DNA of 32,282 bases from Lachnospiraceae bacterium (GTDB lineage Bacteria; Bacillota; Clostridia; Lachnospirales; Lachnospiraceae), in NCBI GenBank assembly GCA_024691125.1, contig JAILNV010000167.1, positions 1 to 32,282 of the forward strand. Direction: 5' to 3'. Position numbers and translations under genes: made by a program. The notes below the pieces were generated by a model. It had not been told where the DNA came from, made no database searches, and saw nothing but the letters and a program-made list of their open reading frames with translations. Shown in pieces: positions 9,036 to 16,821 of the stretch (positions are counted from its first letter, which is position 1; each line of letters opens with the position of its first letter).

Positions 9036-10139
9036 ATGGTCGAATTAGATAATATTAAAACTGAATTGCTTACTTACGAGGAGCCCCTTAAAGAGATAAG
9101 GGCTTCTCTTACTCTTGAAGACAAAGCAAGGCGTGTGGAAGAGCTGGAGCGTGAAATGGAAGCTCCGGGCTTCTGGGATGATGCGGAGAGAGCACAGAAA
9201 TTCACGAAGGAGCTTGGTAATCTTAAGGATACGATAGCTCTTGTTAACGGTCTTGATCAGCAGTATGATGACATTCAGACTCTGCTTGAGATGGGATATG
9301 AAGAGAATGACCCGGATATGGTTCCCGAGATACAGGCGGAATTCGATGAGTTCAGGGAGAAGCTTGAGAATCTTCGCATAAGTACTCTGCTGTCGGGTGA
9401 ATACGACAGAAATAACGCAATCCTTCGTCTCAATGCGGGAGCGGGAGGAACGGAGAGCTGTGACTGGGCTTCCATGTTATACAGGATGTATTCAAGGTGG
9501 GCGGAAAAAAGAGGCTTCGGCGTAGAAGTGCTTGATTTCCTTGACGGAGACGAGGCAGGTATCAAGTCGGTTACGTTTCAGGTGAACGGCGAGAACGCAT
9601 ATGGTTATCTTAAGTCCGAAAAGGGAGTACACAGGCTTGTCAGGATATCGCCCTTCAATGCACAGGGAAAAAGACAGACCAGCTTCGTTTCACTTGATGT
9701 AATGCCTGAGATCAATGAAGATCTGGATGTTGAGATCAATGATGACGATCTGAGGATAGATACCTACAGGAGTTCGGGCGCCGGTGGTCAGCATATTAAC
9801 AAGACGAGCTCGGCGATCAGGATAACCCATATTCCTACAGGTATTGTGGTTCAGTGTCAGAATGAGCGTTCCCAGTTCCAGAATAAGGATAAGGCAATGC
9901 AGATGCTGAAAGCTAAGCTGTATATGCTTAAGCAGGAAGAAAATGCCGAGAAGCTTTCGGATATAAGAGGAGATGTAAAGGAGATCGGCTGGGGTAACCA
10001 GATACGCTCATATGTTATGCAGCCGTATACTCTTGTAAAGGATCACCGCACGAATGAGGAAGTGGCTCAGGTAGACAAGGTTATGGACGGGTATATCGAT
10101 CCATTCATAAATGCATATCTGAAATGGATAAACACCTGA
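9036..10139 (+). CDS. prfB: Peptide chain release factor 2, without programmed frameshift
   Basis: Class I release factor for UGA and UAA stops. The stop-codon reading tripeptide is SPF at 205-207 (in [15 protein letters not shown]), the RF2 form rather than the PxT motif of RF1. The catalytic GGQ is at 250-252 in [16 protein letters not shown]. Length is 367 residues, normal for the family. The start is ATG 9036, 6 bases after GAGGA (9025-9029); the ATG at 9030 is too close to that site. The gene reads as one continuous frame. At the place where many prfB genes have CTTTGA and need a +1 shift, this one has CTT ACT CTT (9108-9116, residues SLTLE). The usual RF2 self-regulation should therefore be absent. 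It lies between secA and uvrA. Confidence 0.97.
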   Translation: MVELDNIKTELLTYEEPLKEIRASLTLEDKARRVEELEREMEAPGFWDDAERAQKFTKELGNLKDTIALVNGLDQQYDDIQTLLEMGYEENDPDMVPEIQAEFDEFREKLENLRISTLLSGEYDRNNAILRLNAGAGGTESCDWASMLYRMYSRWAEKRGFGVEVLDFLDGDEAGIKSVTFQVNGENAYGYLKSEKGVHRLVRISPFNAQGKRQTSFVSLDVMPEINEDLDVEINDDDLRIDTYRSSGAGGQHINKTSSAIRITHIPTGIVVQCQNERSQFQNKDKAMQMLKAKLYMLKQEENAEKLSDIRGDVKEIGWGNQIRSYVMQPYTLVKDHRTNEEVAQVDKVMDGYIDPFINAYLKWINT

Positions 10140-10159
10140 TTTCTCAAAGGAGAAGAATA

Positions 10160-13081
10160 ATGGCAGTCAAGATGGACGGCAGGAAATACATAAAAATAAG
10201 GGGTGCCGCCGAGCACAACCTTAAGAATATAGATATAGATATTCCGAGAGATCAGCTTGTGGTTCTGACAGGTCTGTCGGGCTCGGGAAAATCATCACTG
10301 GCATTTGATACGATATATGCTGAAGGACAGCGGCGCTATATGGAGTCGCTGTCTTCTTATGCAAGGCAGTTCCTTGGCCAGATGGAAAAGCCTGAGGTGG
10401 AAAGCATAGAAGGCCTTCCGCCCGCAATATCCATAGACCAGAAATCAACCAACAGAAATCCCAGATCAACTGTCGGAACCGTGACGGAAATATATGACTA
10501 TCTGAGACTTTTATATGCAAGGATAGGTACGCCGCATTGCCCGAAATGTGGAAGGAAGATAGTGAAACAGACCGTAGACCAGATGGTTGACACAATAATG
10601 GAGCTTCCAGAGGGCACCAAATTCATGCTGCTTGCACCTGTTGTAAGAGGGCGTAAGGGTGAGCATGCCAAGGTATTCGACAGGGCGAAGAAGAGCGGAT
10701 ATGCAAGAGTCATGGTGGACGGAAACCAGTATGATCTGTCGGAAGAGATAAAGCTTGATAAGAACATAAAACATAATATAGAAGTAGTGGTTGACCGTCT
10801 TATTGTAAGAGAAGGTATTGAGCGAAGGCTTACAGATTCATTGGAAAATTCGCTTACACTTACGGAGGGGCTTGCGATCGTTGAAATAGTCGGTATGCCT
10901 GAATCAGAGCAGAGCAGTGGCAGAGGCGGTAAGGATAGCAACGGTAACAGGATAAACTTCTCGCAGAGCTTTTCCTGTCCCGACTGTAATATCAGTATAG
11001 ATGAGATAGAACCAAGAAGCTTTTCATTTAATAATCCGTTCGGAGCATGTCCCGTATGTGCAGGACTGGGATATAAGATGGAATTCGATATCGAGCTTAT
11101 GATACCGGATATGTCTCTGTCAATCTCACAGGGAGCCATAGCGGTTATGGGATGGCAGAGCTGTACGGATCCGAAGAGCTTCACCTACGCGACTCTTAAG
11201 GCACTGAGCGAGGCATATAAATTCAGTCTTGATACGCCTTTTGAAGACTATCCCGAAAAGGTCAGAAATGTTCTCATATACGGAACGGACGGCAAGGAAA
11301 TAAAGGTACGATATAAGGGACAGAGAGGAGAAGGCGTATATGACGTTGCCTTCGACGGTCTTATCCGGAATGTCGAAAGAAGATACCGTGAAACGGGTTC
11401 CGAGTCCATGAAGGCAGAGTATGAATCCTTCATGAGGATCACGCCGTGCAATGAGTGCGGCGGAAAAAGACTTAAGCCCGGAGCTCTGGCTGTTACGATA
11501 GGTGATAAGAACATATACGACATTACGACCTACTCGATCAATAAGCTCCTTGATTTCTTTAACGGACTTGAGCTTAACAAACAGCAGCAGATCATAGGTC
11601 AGAGGATAATAAAGGAAATAAAGGGAAGGCTAAGCTTCCTCGTTCAGGTAGGACTTGACTATCTGACGCTTGCAAGAGCAACGGGTTCGCTTTCGGGGGG
11701 CGAAGCGCAGCGTATAAGGCTGGCTACCCAGATCGGTTCGGGTCTTGTGGGTGTTGCCTATATACTTGATGAGCCGAGCATCGGACTTCACCAGAGGGAT
11801 AACGATAAGCTGCTAGGGGCGCTTAAGGACCTCAGGGATCTGGGCAATTCACTGATCGTTGTAGAGCATGATGAGGATACGATGCTTGAGGCGGATTATG
11901 TTGTAGATATAGGTCCGGCAGCAGGAGAACACGGTGGCAATATCATCTGCGCGGGAACAGCTAAAGAGCTAATGGAAAACCCTGATTCGATCACGGGTCA
12001 GTACCTTTCGGGAAGGTTAAGCATTCCGGTTCCTGCAAAAAGAAGGAAGCCCAAGGGCTGGCTTAAGATTAAAGGCGCCGAGGAGAATAATCTTAAAAAA
12101 ACAGATGTTGATATACCTCTCGGAGTATTCACCTGCGTTACAGGTGTTTCGGGCTCGGGAAAGAGCTCCCTTATAAATGAGATATTATATAAGGCACTTG
12201 CAAAGAAGCTTAACAGAGCCAAGACCATACCGGGAAAGCATAAAGGGATAGAAGGTGTCGAGAAGCTTGACAAGGTCATTGACATTGATCAGTCGCCTAT
12301 AGGAAGGACACCACGCTCGAATCCCGCAACATATACGGGTGTGTTCGACCAGATAAGGGATCTGTTCGCCGGAACACAGGATGCAAAGGCCAAGGGATAC
12401 AGTAAGGGGCGGTTTTCCTTCAATGTCAAAGGGGGAAGGTGTGAAGCCTGTGCAGGAGACGGAATAATCAAAATAGAAATGCATTTTCTTCCGGATGTAT
12501 ATGTTCCGTGTGAGGTCTGCGGAGGCAAGAGATACAACCGAGAGACTCTTGATGTAAGATATAAGGGTAAGAATATTTATGATGTTCTTGATATGACGGT
12601 CGAAGAGGCAATGACTTATTTTGAGAATCTTCCGACTATAAAAAGAAAGATAGAAACCCTTAATGATGTGGGGCTTTCCTATATTAAGCTCGGACAGCCT
12701 TCGACCACTCTGTCGGGAGGCGAGGCGCAGCGTATCAAGCTGGCTACCGAGCTGTCAAAGAAAAGCACGGGAAAGACCATTTATATTCTGGATGAGCCGA
12801 CAACAGGCCTGCATTTTGCAGATGTCCATAAGCTGGTTGACATTCTTCATAAGCTTGCCGAGGGCGGTAACACCGTGGTTGTGATTGAGCATAACCTAGA
12901 TGTTATAAAAACTGCAGACTATATTATAGATATGGGTCCCGAAGGTGGTGACGGAGGCGGAACTGTTGTTGCGACCGGAACTCCTGAGGAGGTAGCAAAG
13001 AATCATGATTCATATACAGGCATATATGTAAAGAGAGAGCTTGAGAAGGCTGCTGAAAGAGCAAAGTTACAGGGGATATGA
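10160..13081 (+). CDS. uvrA: Excinuclease ABC subunit A
   Basis: Damage-sensing ATPase of nucleotide excision repair, acting with UvrB and UvrC. It has two ABC modules. The first Walker A is GLSGSGKSS from residue 38, followed by the conserved [16 protein letters not shown] stretch. The first ABC signature is [12 protein letters not shown] from about 511. The second Walker A is GVSGSGKSS from about 662, and the second signature [12 protein letters not shown] is near the end. Zinc-binding Cys pairs include CPKC, CPDC (from 273) and CPVC in the first half and CEAC/CEVC in the second. The start is ATG 10160 after AAAGGAGAAG; an ATG at 10124 inside prfB is rejected. Length is 973 residues, slightly long for the family, partly from a polar insert ([13 protein letters not shown]) before CPDC. 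It starts 20 bases after prfB. UvrB and UvrC are not in the window. Confidence 0.98.
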   Translation: MAVKMDGRKYIKIRGAAEHNLKNIDIDIPRDQLVVLTGLSGSGKSSLAFDTIYAEGQRRYMESLSSYARQFLGQMEKPEVESIEGLPPAISIDQKSTNRNPRSTVGTVTEIYDYLRLLYARIGTPHCPKCGRKIVKQTVDQMVDTIMELPEGTKFMLLAPVVRGRKGEHAKVFDRAKKSGYARVMVDGNQYDLSEEIKLDKNIKHNIEVVVDRLIVREGIERRLTDSLENSLTLTEGLAIVEIVGMPESEQSSGRGGKDSNGNRINFSQSFSCPDCNISIDEIEPRSFSFNNPFGACPVCAGLGYKMEFDIELMIPDMSLSISQGAIAVMGWQSCTDPKSFTYATLKALSEAYKFSLDTPFEDYPEKVRNVLIYGTDGKEIKVRYKGQRGEGVYDVAFDGLIRNVERRYRETGSESMKAEYESFMRITPCNECGGKRLKPGALAVTIGDKNIYDITTYSINKLLDFFNGLELNKQQQIIGQRIIKEIKGRLSFLVQVGLDYLTLARATGSLSGGEAQRIRLATQIGSGLVGVAYILDEPSIGLHQRDNDKLLGALKDLRDLGNSLIVVEHDEDTMLEADYVVDIGPAAGEHGGNIICAGTAKELMENPDSITGQYLSGRLSIPVPAKRRKPKGWLKIKGAEENNLKKTDVDIPLGVFTCVTGVSGSGKSSLINEILYKALAKKLNRAKTIPGKHKGIEGVEKLDKVIDIDQSPIGRTPRSNPATYTGVFDQIRDLFAGTQDAKAKGYSKGRFSFNVKGGRCEACAGDGIIKIEMHFLPDVYVPCEVCGGKRYNRETLDVRYKGKNIYDVLDMTVEEAMTYFENLPTIKRKIETLNDVGLSYIKLGQPSTTLSGGEAQRIKLATELSKKSTGKTIYILDEPTTGLHFADVHKLVDILHKLAEGGNTVVVIEHNLDVIKTADYIIDMGPEGGDGGGTVVATGTPEEVAKNHDSYTGIYVKRELEKAAERAKLQGI

Positions 13082-13104
13082 CAGAAGAACCGTCTCTCTG
13101 TCTT
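13080..13104 (-). repeat. REP-like element after uvrA, inverted relative to the secA-prfB copy
   Basis: The element overlaps the last two bases of the uvrA stop codon. Its reverse complement contains GACGGTTCTTCTGTC, and 19 of 24 bases match 8990-9013. GACAG and CTGTC at its two ends can pair. The two copies therefore bracket prfB-uvrA in opposite orientation. Confidence 0.6.
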
Positions 13105-13171
13105 CCCTCAGCCCCATAAAGGGTTAAGAAAATCAGAATAAGTCCGATATAATTCATGTAAGGATATAAAA

Positions 13172-13192
13172 GCATCCGATAAAACCGGATGC
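13172..13192 (+). other. Perfect 7-bp hairpin between uvrA and mbl
   Basis: GCATCCG (13172-13178) pairs with CGGATGC (13186-13192) around a 7-base loop. No T run follows. It precedes the real terminator and may protect the 3' end of the secA-prfB-uvrA transcript. Confidence 0.5.
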
Positions 13193-13203
13193 GGTAGTGC
13201 ATG

Positions 13204-13251
13204 GAAGCATAATGACAGAGCCGGAGTCTCTGCTGTTGTGCTTCATTTTTT
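13204..13251 (+). terminator. Strong intrinsic terminator after uvrA
   Basis: A 17-bp stem (13204-13220 against 13228-13244) with one mismatch, a few G-T pairs and a 7-base loop is followed by ATTTTTT (13245-13251). It separates the secA-prfB-uvrA unit from mbl. Confidence 0.88.
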
Positions 13252-13273
13252 GCCCGGATAATTGATTTTCCTC

Positions 13274-13302
13274 TTTTAAATGACAGCCTTTTAGAGTATA
13301 AT
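13274..13302 (+). promoter_or_regulatory. Putative mbl promoter
   Basis: TATAAT at 13297-13302 is a perfect -10 box. The hexamer 17 bases upstream, TTTTAA (13274-13279), is a weak -35. The -10 overlaps a long palindrome at 13298-13317, described separately. Confidence 0.5.
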
Positions 13303-13317
13303 AAATTGATTTATTAT
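13298..13317. promoter_or_regulatory. 20-bp palindrome over the mbl -10 and start site
   Basis: ATAATAAAT and ATTTATTAT are perfect inverted arms of 9 bases with a TG centre. The left arm is part of the TATAAT box, and the right arm covers the expected transcription start. Such a position suits a repressor operator. It is AT-only, so chance is more likely than for a mixed palindrome. Confidence 0.45.
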
Positions 13318-13359
13318 GTAAATTAGTTTAACAAGTTTTTGTTTTAAAGGGGAAAGACT

Positions 13360-14361
13360 ATGGTTTATACAGACATTGGAATAGATTTGGGAACTGCCAG
13401 CATACTGGTATATATTCACGGTAAAGGAGTAGTGCTAAAGGAACCGTCGGTTGTTGCCTTTGACAGAGACACAAATAAGATAAAGGCGATAGGTGAGGAA
13501 GCAAGGCTGATGCTTGGACGTACTCCCGGAAATATCGTGGCGGTAAGACCGCTCAGACAGGGAGTTATCTCTGATTATACGGTTACCGAGAAGATGCTTA
13601 AGTACTTCATCCAGAAAGCTATAGGAAGAAAGACCTTCCGTAAGCCGAGGATCAGTGTGTGTGTACCAAGCGGTGTAACAGAGGTTGAGAAAAAGGCCGT
13701 TGAAGATGCCACATATCAGGCAGGAGCAAGAGATGTTGAGATAATCGAGGAGCCGATAGCAGCAGCGATTGGGGCCGGAATAGACATAAGCAAGCCTTGC
13801 GGGAACATGATAGTGGATATAGGCGGAGGTACCTCCGATATAGCAGTTATCTCGCTTGGAGGCACGGTTGTAAGCAATTCGGTCAAGATCGCGGGTGATG
13901 ATTTTGACGAAGCAATTGTAAGATATATGAGAAAGAAGCATAATCTGCTGATCGGCGAGAGAACGGCAGAGGAGCTTAAGATAAAGATCGGCACGGCATT
14001 CAAACAGCCGGAGGTTGACTATCTTGAAGTAAGAGGACGTAATCTGGTAACGGGACTTCCCAGAACCGTAAAGGTATCAAGTGAGGAAACGGAGGAAGCA
14101 CTCCGTGAGACTACGGCACAGATAGTAGAGGCGATCCACAGCGTACTGGAGAGGACGCCTCCCGAGCTGGCAGCGGATATCGCAGACCGGGGAATAGTAC
14201 TTACAGGCGGTGGAAGCCTTCTCAGGGGACTTGAGGATCTGATCGCTTATAAAACAGGTATCAATACCGTTACTGCCGAAGATCCGATGACGGCGGTGGC
14301 GATCGGAACAGGTAAGTATGTCGAGCTCAGGTCAGGGTATGATGCCGATATAGATGCATGA
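13360..14361 (+). CDS. mbl: MreB-family cell-shape actin (Mbl-like)
   Basis: Bacterial actin that forms membrane-associated filaments and guides cylindrical peptidoglycan synthesis. The actin-fold motifs are all present: phosphate-1 DLGTASILVY near residue 9, phosphate-2 DIGGGTSDIAVISLGG from 153, and the adenosine motif GIVLTGGGSLLRGL near the end. Length, 333 residues, is normal. The start ATG 13360 follows AAAGGGGA. I prefer Mbl to MreB because the next genes are flhO/flgF and flhP/flgG, the Bacillus subtilis mbl-flhO-flhP order, and because no mreC or mreD follows. Sequence alone does not separate MreB, Mbl and MreBH with certainty. Confidence 0.9.
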   Translation: MVYTDIGIDLGTASILVYIHGKGVVLKEPSVVAFDRDTNKIKAIGEEARLMLGRTPGNIVAVRPLRQGVISDYTVTEKMLKYFIQKAIGRKTFRKPRISVCVPSGVTEVEKKAVEDATYQAGARDVEIIEEPIAAAIGAGIDISKPCGNMIVDIGGGTSDIAVISLGGTVVSNSVKIAGDDFDEAIVRYMRKKHNLLIGERTAEELKIKIGTAFKQPEVDYLEVRGRNLVTGLPRTVKVSSEETEEALRETTAQIVEAIHSVLERTPPELAADIADRGIVLTGGGSLLRGLEDLIAYKTGINTVTAEDPMTAVAIGTGKYVELRSGYDADIDA

Positions 14362-14385
14362 TCCGGTCGTATTTACAGGAACGTG

Positions 14386-14402
14386 AACGAATTTAATTCG
14401 TT
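14386..14402. other. Inverted repeat between mbl and flgF
   Basis: AACGAAT (14386-14392) and ATTCGTT (14396-14402) form a perfect 7-bp inverted repeat with a TTA centre, 25 bases after the mbl stop. No T run follows, so it is more likely an operator or RNA structure than a terminator. Confidence 0.45.
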
Positions 14403-14422
14403 AACTATAGATAAATCTGTAA

Positions 14423-14449
14423 CAAACGTAAAGAACTGTCTACCGAAAT
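14423..14449 (+). promoter_or_regulatory. Possible sigma-D/sigma-28 flagellar promoter for flgF
   Basis: CAAA (14423-14426), a 15-base spacer and ACCGAAAT (14442-14449) resemble the TAAA-N15-GCCGATAT consensus. About 6 of 8 positions match in the -10 and 3 of 4 in the core -35. It lies 36 bases before the flgF start. The match is partial, and the gene could also be read from mbl. Confidence 0.28.
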
Positions 14450-14484
14450 ATGGGGAATGAACAGGATGGCAGGGGGTGTGACTT

Positions 14485-15291
14485 ATGTTAAAAGGACTGT
14501 ATACGGCCAGTACCGGAATGGTAAATGAGCAGAGAAGGGTAGACATATTGTCGAACAATATGGCTAATGCCGCAACCACCGGTTATAAGAAAGAGGGTTC
14601 TACATCGCAGGCGTTCAAGGATGTGCTGGCTTATAAGATAAAGGACAGGACAGAGCCTTACATGGCAAGGTATGAGGGCATCATGAACATGGGTGTGAAG
14701 ATCGGTGAGACCTATACCGATTATTCGCAGGGATCGTTCCATGAAACGGGCAATACCTTTGATGTGGCTATTGCAGGCAAGGGATTTTTCAATATCGAAT
14801 ATACGAATAAGCCCATGAGGGGACAGGAACAGGAGACCTCGGTAAAATATACAAGAGACGGTACCTTTACCTTGAATCTCAAAGGCGAGCTGGTGACCAA
14901 AGACGGTGATTATGTACTGGATACCAATGGCCAGCATATAACACTTGATCCGTTGCTTAAATATGAAATAGACAGAGCGGGCGTTATAAGAATAGCTTCA
15001 CCAGGTGCTCAGCAGGGTGTTGAGCAGGCAACGATCGCTGTTACGGATTTTGAGGATTATGACTTCCTTGAGAAGTATGGAGAGAATCTGTATACGCCCG
15101 TGGAGGGAGCGAACCAGATAGAGGCAGAGGCTCAGGTATATTCGGGGTATCTGGAGGCTTCCAATGTTCAGGTAGTTCAGGAAATGGTGGACCTTATAGC
15201 TTTCACAAGAGCATATGAATCAAACCAGAAGATCATACAGGCTTATGATCAGACGCTTGATAAGGCGGTTAATGATCTGGGCAAGATTTAA
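14485..15291 (+). CDS. flgF: Flagellar basal-body rod protein FlgF/FlhO
   Basis: Proximal rod or hook-type protein exported by the flagellar type III apparatus. The N-terminal flagellar rod motif (MLKGLYTASTGMVNEQRRVD, then LSNNMANAATTGYKK) matches the FlgBCFG family. The C-terminal block (GYLEASNVQVVQEMVDLIAF, then TRAYESNQKIIQAYDQTLDK) forms the coiled coil that packs the rod. The middle FDVAIAGKGFF and YTRDGTFTLN stretches mark a FlgF/FlgG-type protein. Length is 268 residues. ATG 14485 follows AGGGGGTG. In Bacillus the equivalent gene next to mbl is flhO. Confidence 0.92.
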   Translation: MLKGLYTASTGMVNEQRRVDILSNNMANAATTGYKKEGSTSQAFKDVLAYKIKDRTEPYMARYEGIMNMGVKIGETYTDYSQGSFHETGNTFDVAIAGKGFFNIEYTNKPMRGQEQETSVKYTRDGTFTLNLKGELVTKDGDYVLDTNGQHITLDPLLKYEIDRAGVIRIASPGAQQGVEQATIAVTDFEDYDFLEKYGENLYTPVEGANQIEAEAQVYSGYLEASNVQVVQEMVDLIAFTRAYESNQKIIQAYDQTLDKAVNDLGKI

Positions 15292-15337
15292 TAAAGGTAA
15301 AGTACTGAATGACAGATTGTATTAGGGAGGGTTATAT

Positions 15338-16216
15338 ATGGTAAGAACATTATGGACAGCTGCTTCGGGAATGATAGGACAGCAGACTAACGTAGATACG
15401 ATAGCTAATAATCTTGCCAATGTTAATACAGTGGGTTACAAGACAGAGGTAAATGAGTTCAAGTCTTTGCTGTATCAGACATTACAGAGTAAGACAACAA
15501 CGGCCAATGGCGAGAACAAGCCCATAGGTGCCCAGGTGGGACTGGGCGTCAGAAATGCATCCATAACCTCTCAGTTCACTCAGGGAGCTTTCCTGGAATC
15601 GGAGAATCCCACTGCTTTTGCAATAGGCGGTGACGGCTTCTTTGCCGTACAGACAGGAACCACTCCTGCCGATATCCGCTATACAAGGAACGGTAATTTT
15701 ATTTTCGCTTTGGGAGACCAGCAGGGCAATACCCTTAAGCTGACCGATTCGGACGGACATCCGGTCCTGACAAGCGCAGGAAATCCGCTGGTCATTACAT
15801 TGGGAGATATACAGAAGATCAACCCTGATGTGAATAAATTAATGGGTGACAGGATCACAGTAGATGAAATGGGTCAGCTTATGTATCCCGATCAGCAGAA
15901 TAATCCTCAGTATATCGGTGGAGCTGACAATCCTCTTACGATAGGTCTGTATCAGTTCCAGAATCCTTCGGGTCTTAATAAGTCCGGTGATTCGCTTTAT
16001 TCAGTGACAGCGGCTTCGGGAGCAGCAATAAATGAGGCAAATAACGCAAATGTTGAAAAATCGGTTATCCGTCAGGGATACCTGGAAGGATCCAACGTGC
16101 AGGTTGCGGATGAGATGGTAAATCTTATCATTGCTCAGAGAGCTTATGAATTTAACAGTAAGGCGATACAGGCGGCAGACACGATGATGCAGGAGGCCAA
16201 CGAACTCAGAAGGTAG
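15338..16216 (+). CDS. flgG: Flagellar distal rod protein FlgG/FlhP
   Basis: Rod protein of the FlgG/FlhP type. It starts MVRTLWTAASGMIGQQTNVD and IANNLANVNTVGYK, has the FAIGGDGFFAVQ and YTRNGNFIFA segments in the middle, and ends with GYLEGSNVQVADEMVNLIIA and QRAYEFNSKAIQAADTMMQE. These are all signatures of the family and are closer to FlgG than those of the gene before. Length is 292 residues. ATG 15338 follows AGGGAGGGT, 46 bases after flgF. The pair probably forms one transcript. Confidence 0.93.
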   Translation: MVRTLWTAASGMIGQQTNVDTIANNLANVNTVGYKTEVNEFKSLLYQTLQSKTTTANGENKPIGAQVGLGVRNASITSQFTQGAFLESENPTAFAIGGDGFFAVQTGTTPADIRYTRNGNFIFALGDQQGNTLKLTDSDGHPVLTSAGNPLVITLGDIQKINPDVNKLMGDRITVDEMGQLMYPDQQNNPQYIGGADNPLTIGLYQFQNPSGLNKSGDSLYSVTAASGAAINEANNANVEKSVIRQGYLEGSNVQVADEMVNLIIAQRAYEFNSKAIQAADTMMQEANELRR

Positions 16217-16239
16217 CAGTAATGCTCCTTGTCAAATAT

Positions 16240-16271
16240 GAATACCGTATTTCTGATGAAATCCGGTATTC
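16240..16271. repeat. Dispersed palindromic element, copy A
   Basis: A 32-base hairpin: GAATACCG and CGGTATTC are perfect outer arms, ATTTC and GAAAT are perfect inner arms, and the loop is TGAT. A second copy lies at 19038-19069. Homology runs to about 39 bases, with 5 differences that are all transitions. No T run follows, so terminator function is not obvious. Confidence 0.75.
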
Positions 16272-16333
16272 TGTAGGATACGGGATCGTAGTATTGTATG
16301 ACGTGAAACAGATATGGGTATGGAGATTGGCTT

Positions 16334-16780
16334 ATGGAAATAGGATCTTTGAATTCCGCATATTTTAACAATATACTTGAAAATACGGGAAGTTCGACAG
16401 AAGGCATTAAGAATAAATTAAACAGTGCCAAAGCTGCGGGCAAGGCTCCGTCGGATGATGAGCTTATGGAAGTATGTAAGGAGTTCGAGGCATATTTTAT
16501 GGAGCAGATTTTTAAGAATATGAAAAGCTCCATGGTTCCAAAAAGTGAAGAAACATCCGGTTCGATGGCTACACTTAAAGGCTATTATGAAGATGAAATG
16601 ATGAAGGAATATGCCAAAAGTGCTGCCGGCCAGTCGACAAACGGACTTGCTCAGATGCTTTTTGAACAGATGAAACGGAATTACAGTACCACAGAAATAC
16701 CGACAGGCAGAAACGATGCCGCAATAGAAGTCTTGGGCAGTGCCGGTGCGGCGCAAGCAGTACAGACGGACGGGGAGTAG
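16334..16780 (+). CDS. flgJ: FlgJ-type flagellar rod-binding protein, without muramidase domain
   Basis: Small protein matching the N-terminal rod-binding part of FlgJ, which acts as a cap or chaperone for rod assembly. The family core is visible at about residues 46-115: CKEFEAYFMEQIFKNMKSSM, then GYYEDEMMKEYAKS, then GLAQMLFEQMKRNY. The peptidoglycan hydrolase domain of enteric FlgJ is missing, as in many Firmicutes, so another enzyme must open the wall. Length is 148 residues. The start ATG 16334 follows GGAGATTGG. It lies directly after flgF and flgG, which supports the call. The last 30 residues look disordered. Confidence 0.82.
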   Translation: MEIGSLNSAYFNNILENTGSSTEGIKNKLNSAKAAGKAPSDDELMEVCKEFEAYFMEQIFKNMKSSMVPKSEETSGSMATLKGYYEDEMMKEYAKSAAGQSTNGLAQMLFEQMKRNYSTTEIPTGRNDAAIEVLGSAGAAQAVQTDGE

Positions 16781-16821
16781 AGAAAAGAACGCAGTAGATT
16801 CGTGTGTTATAAAGAAAACAG

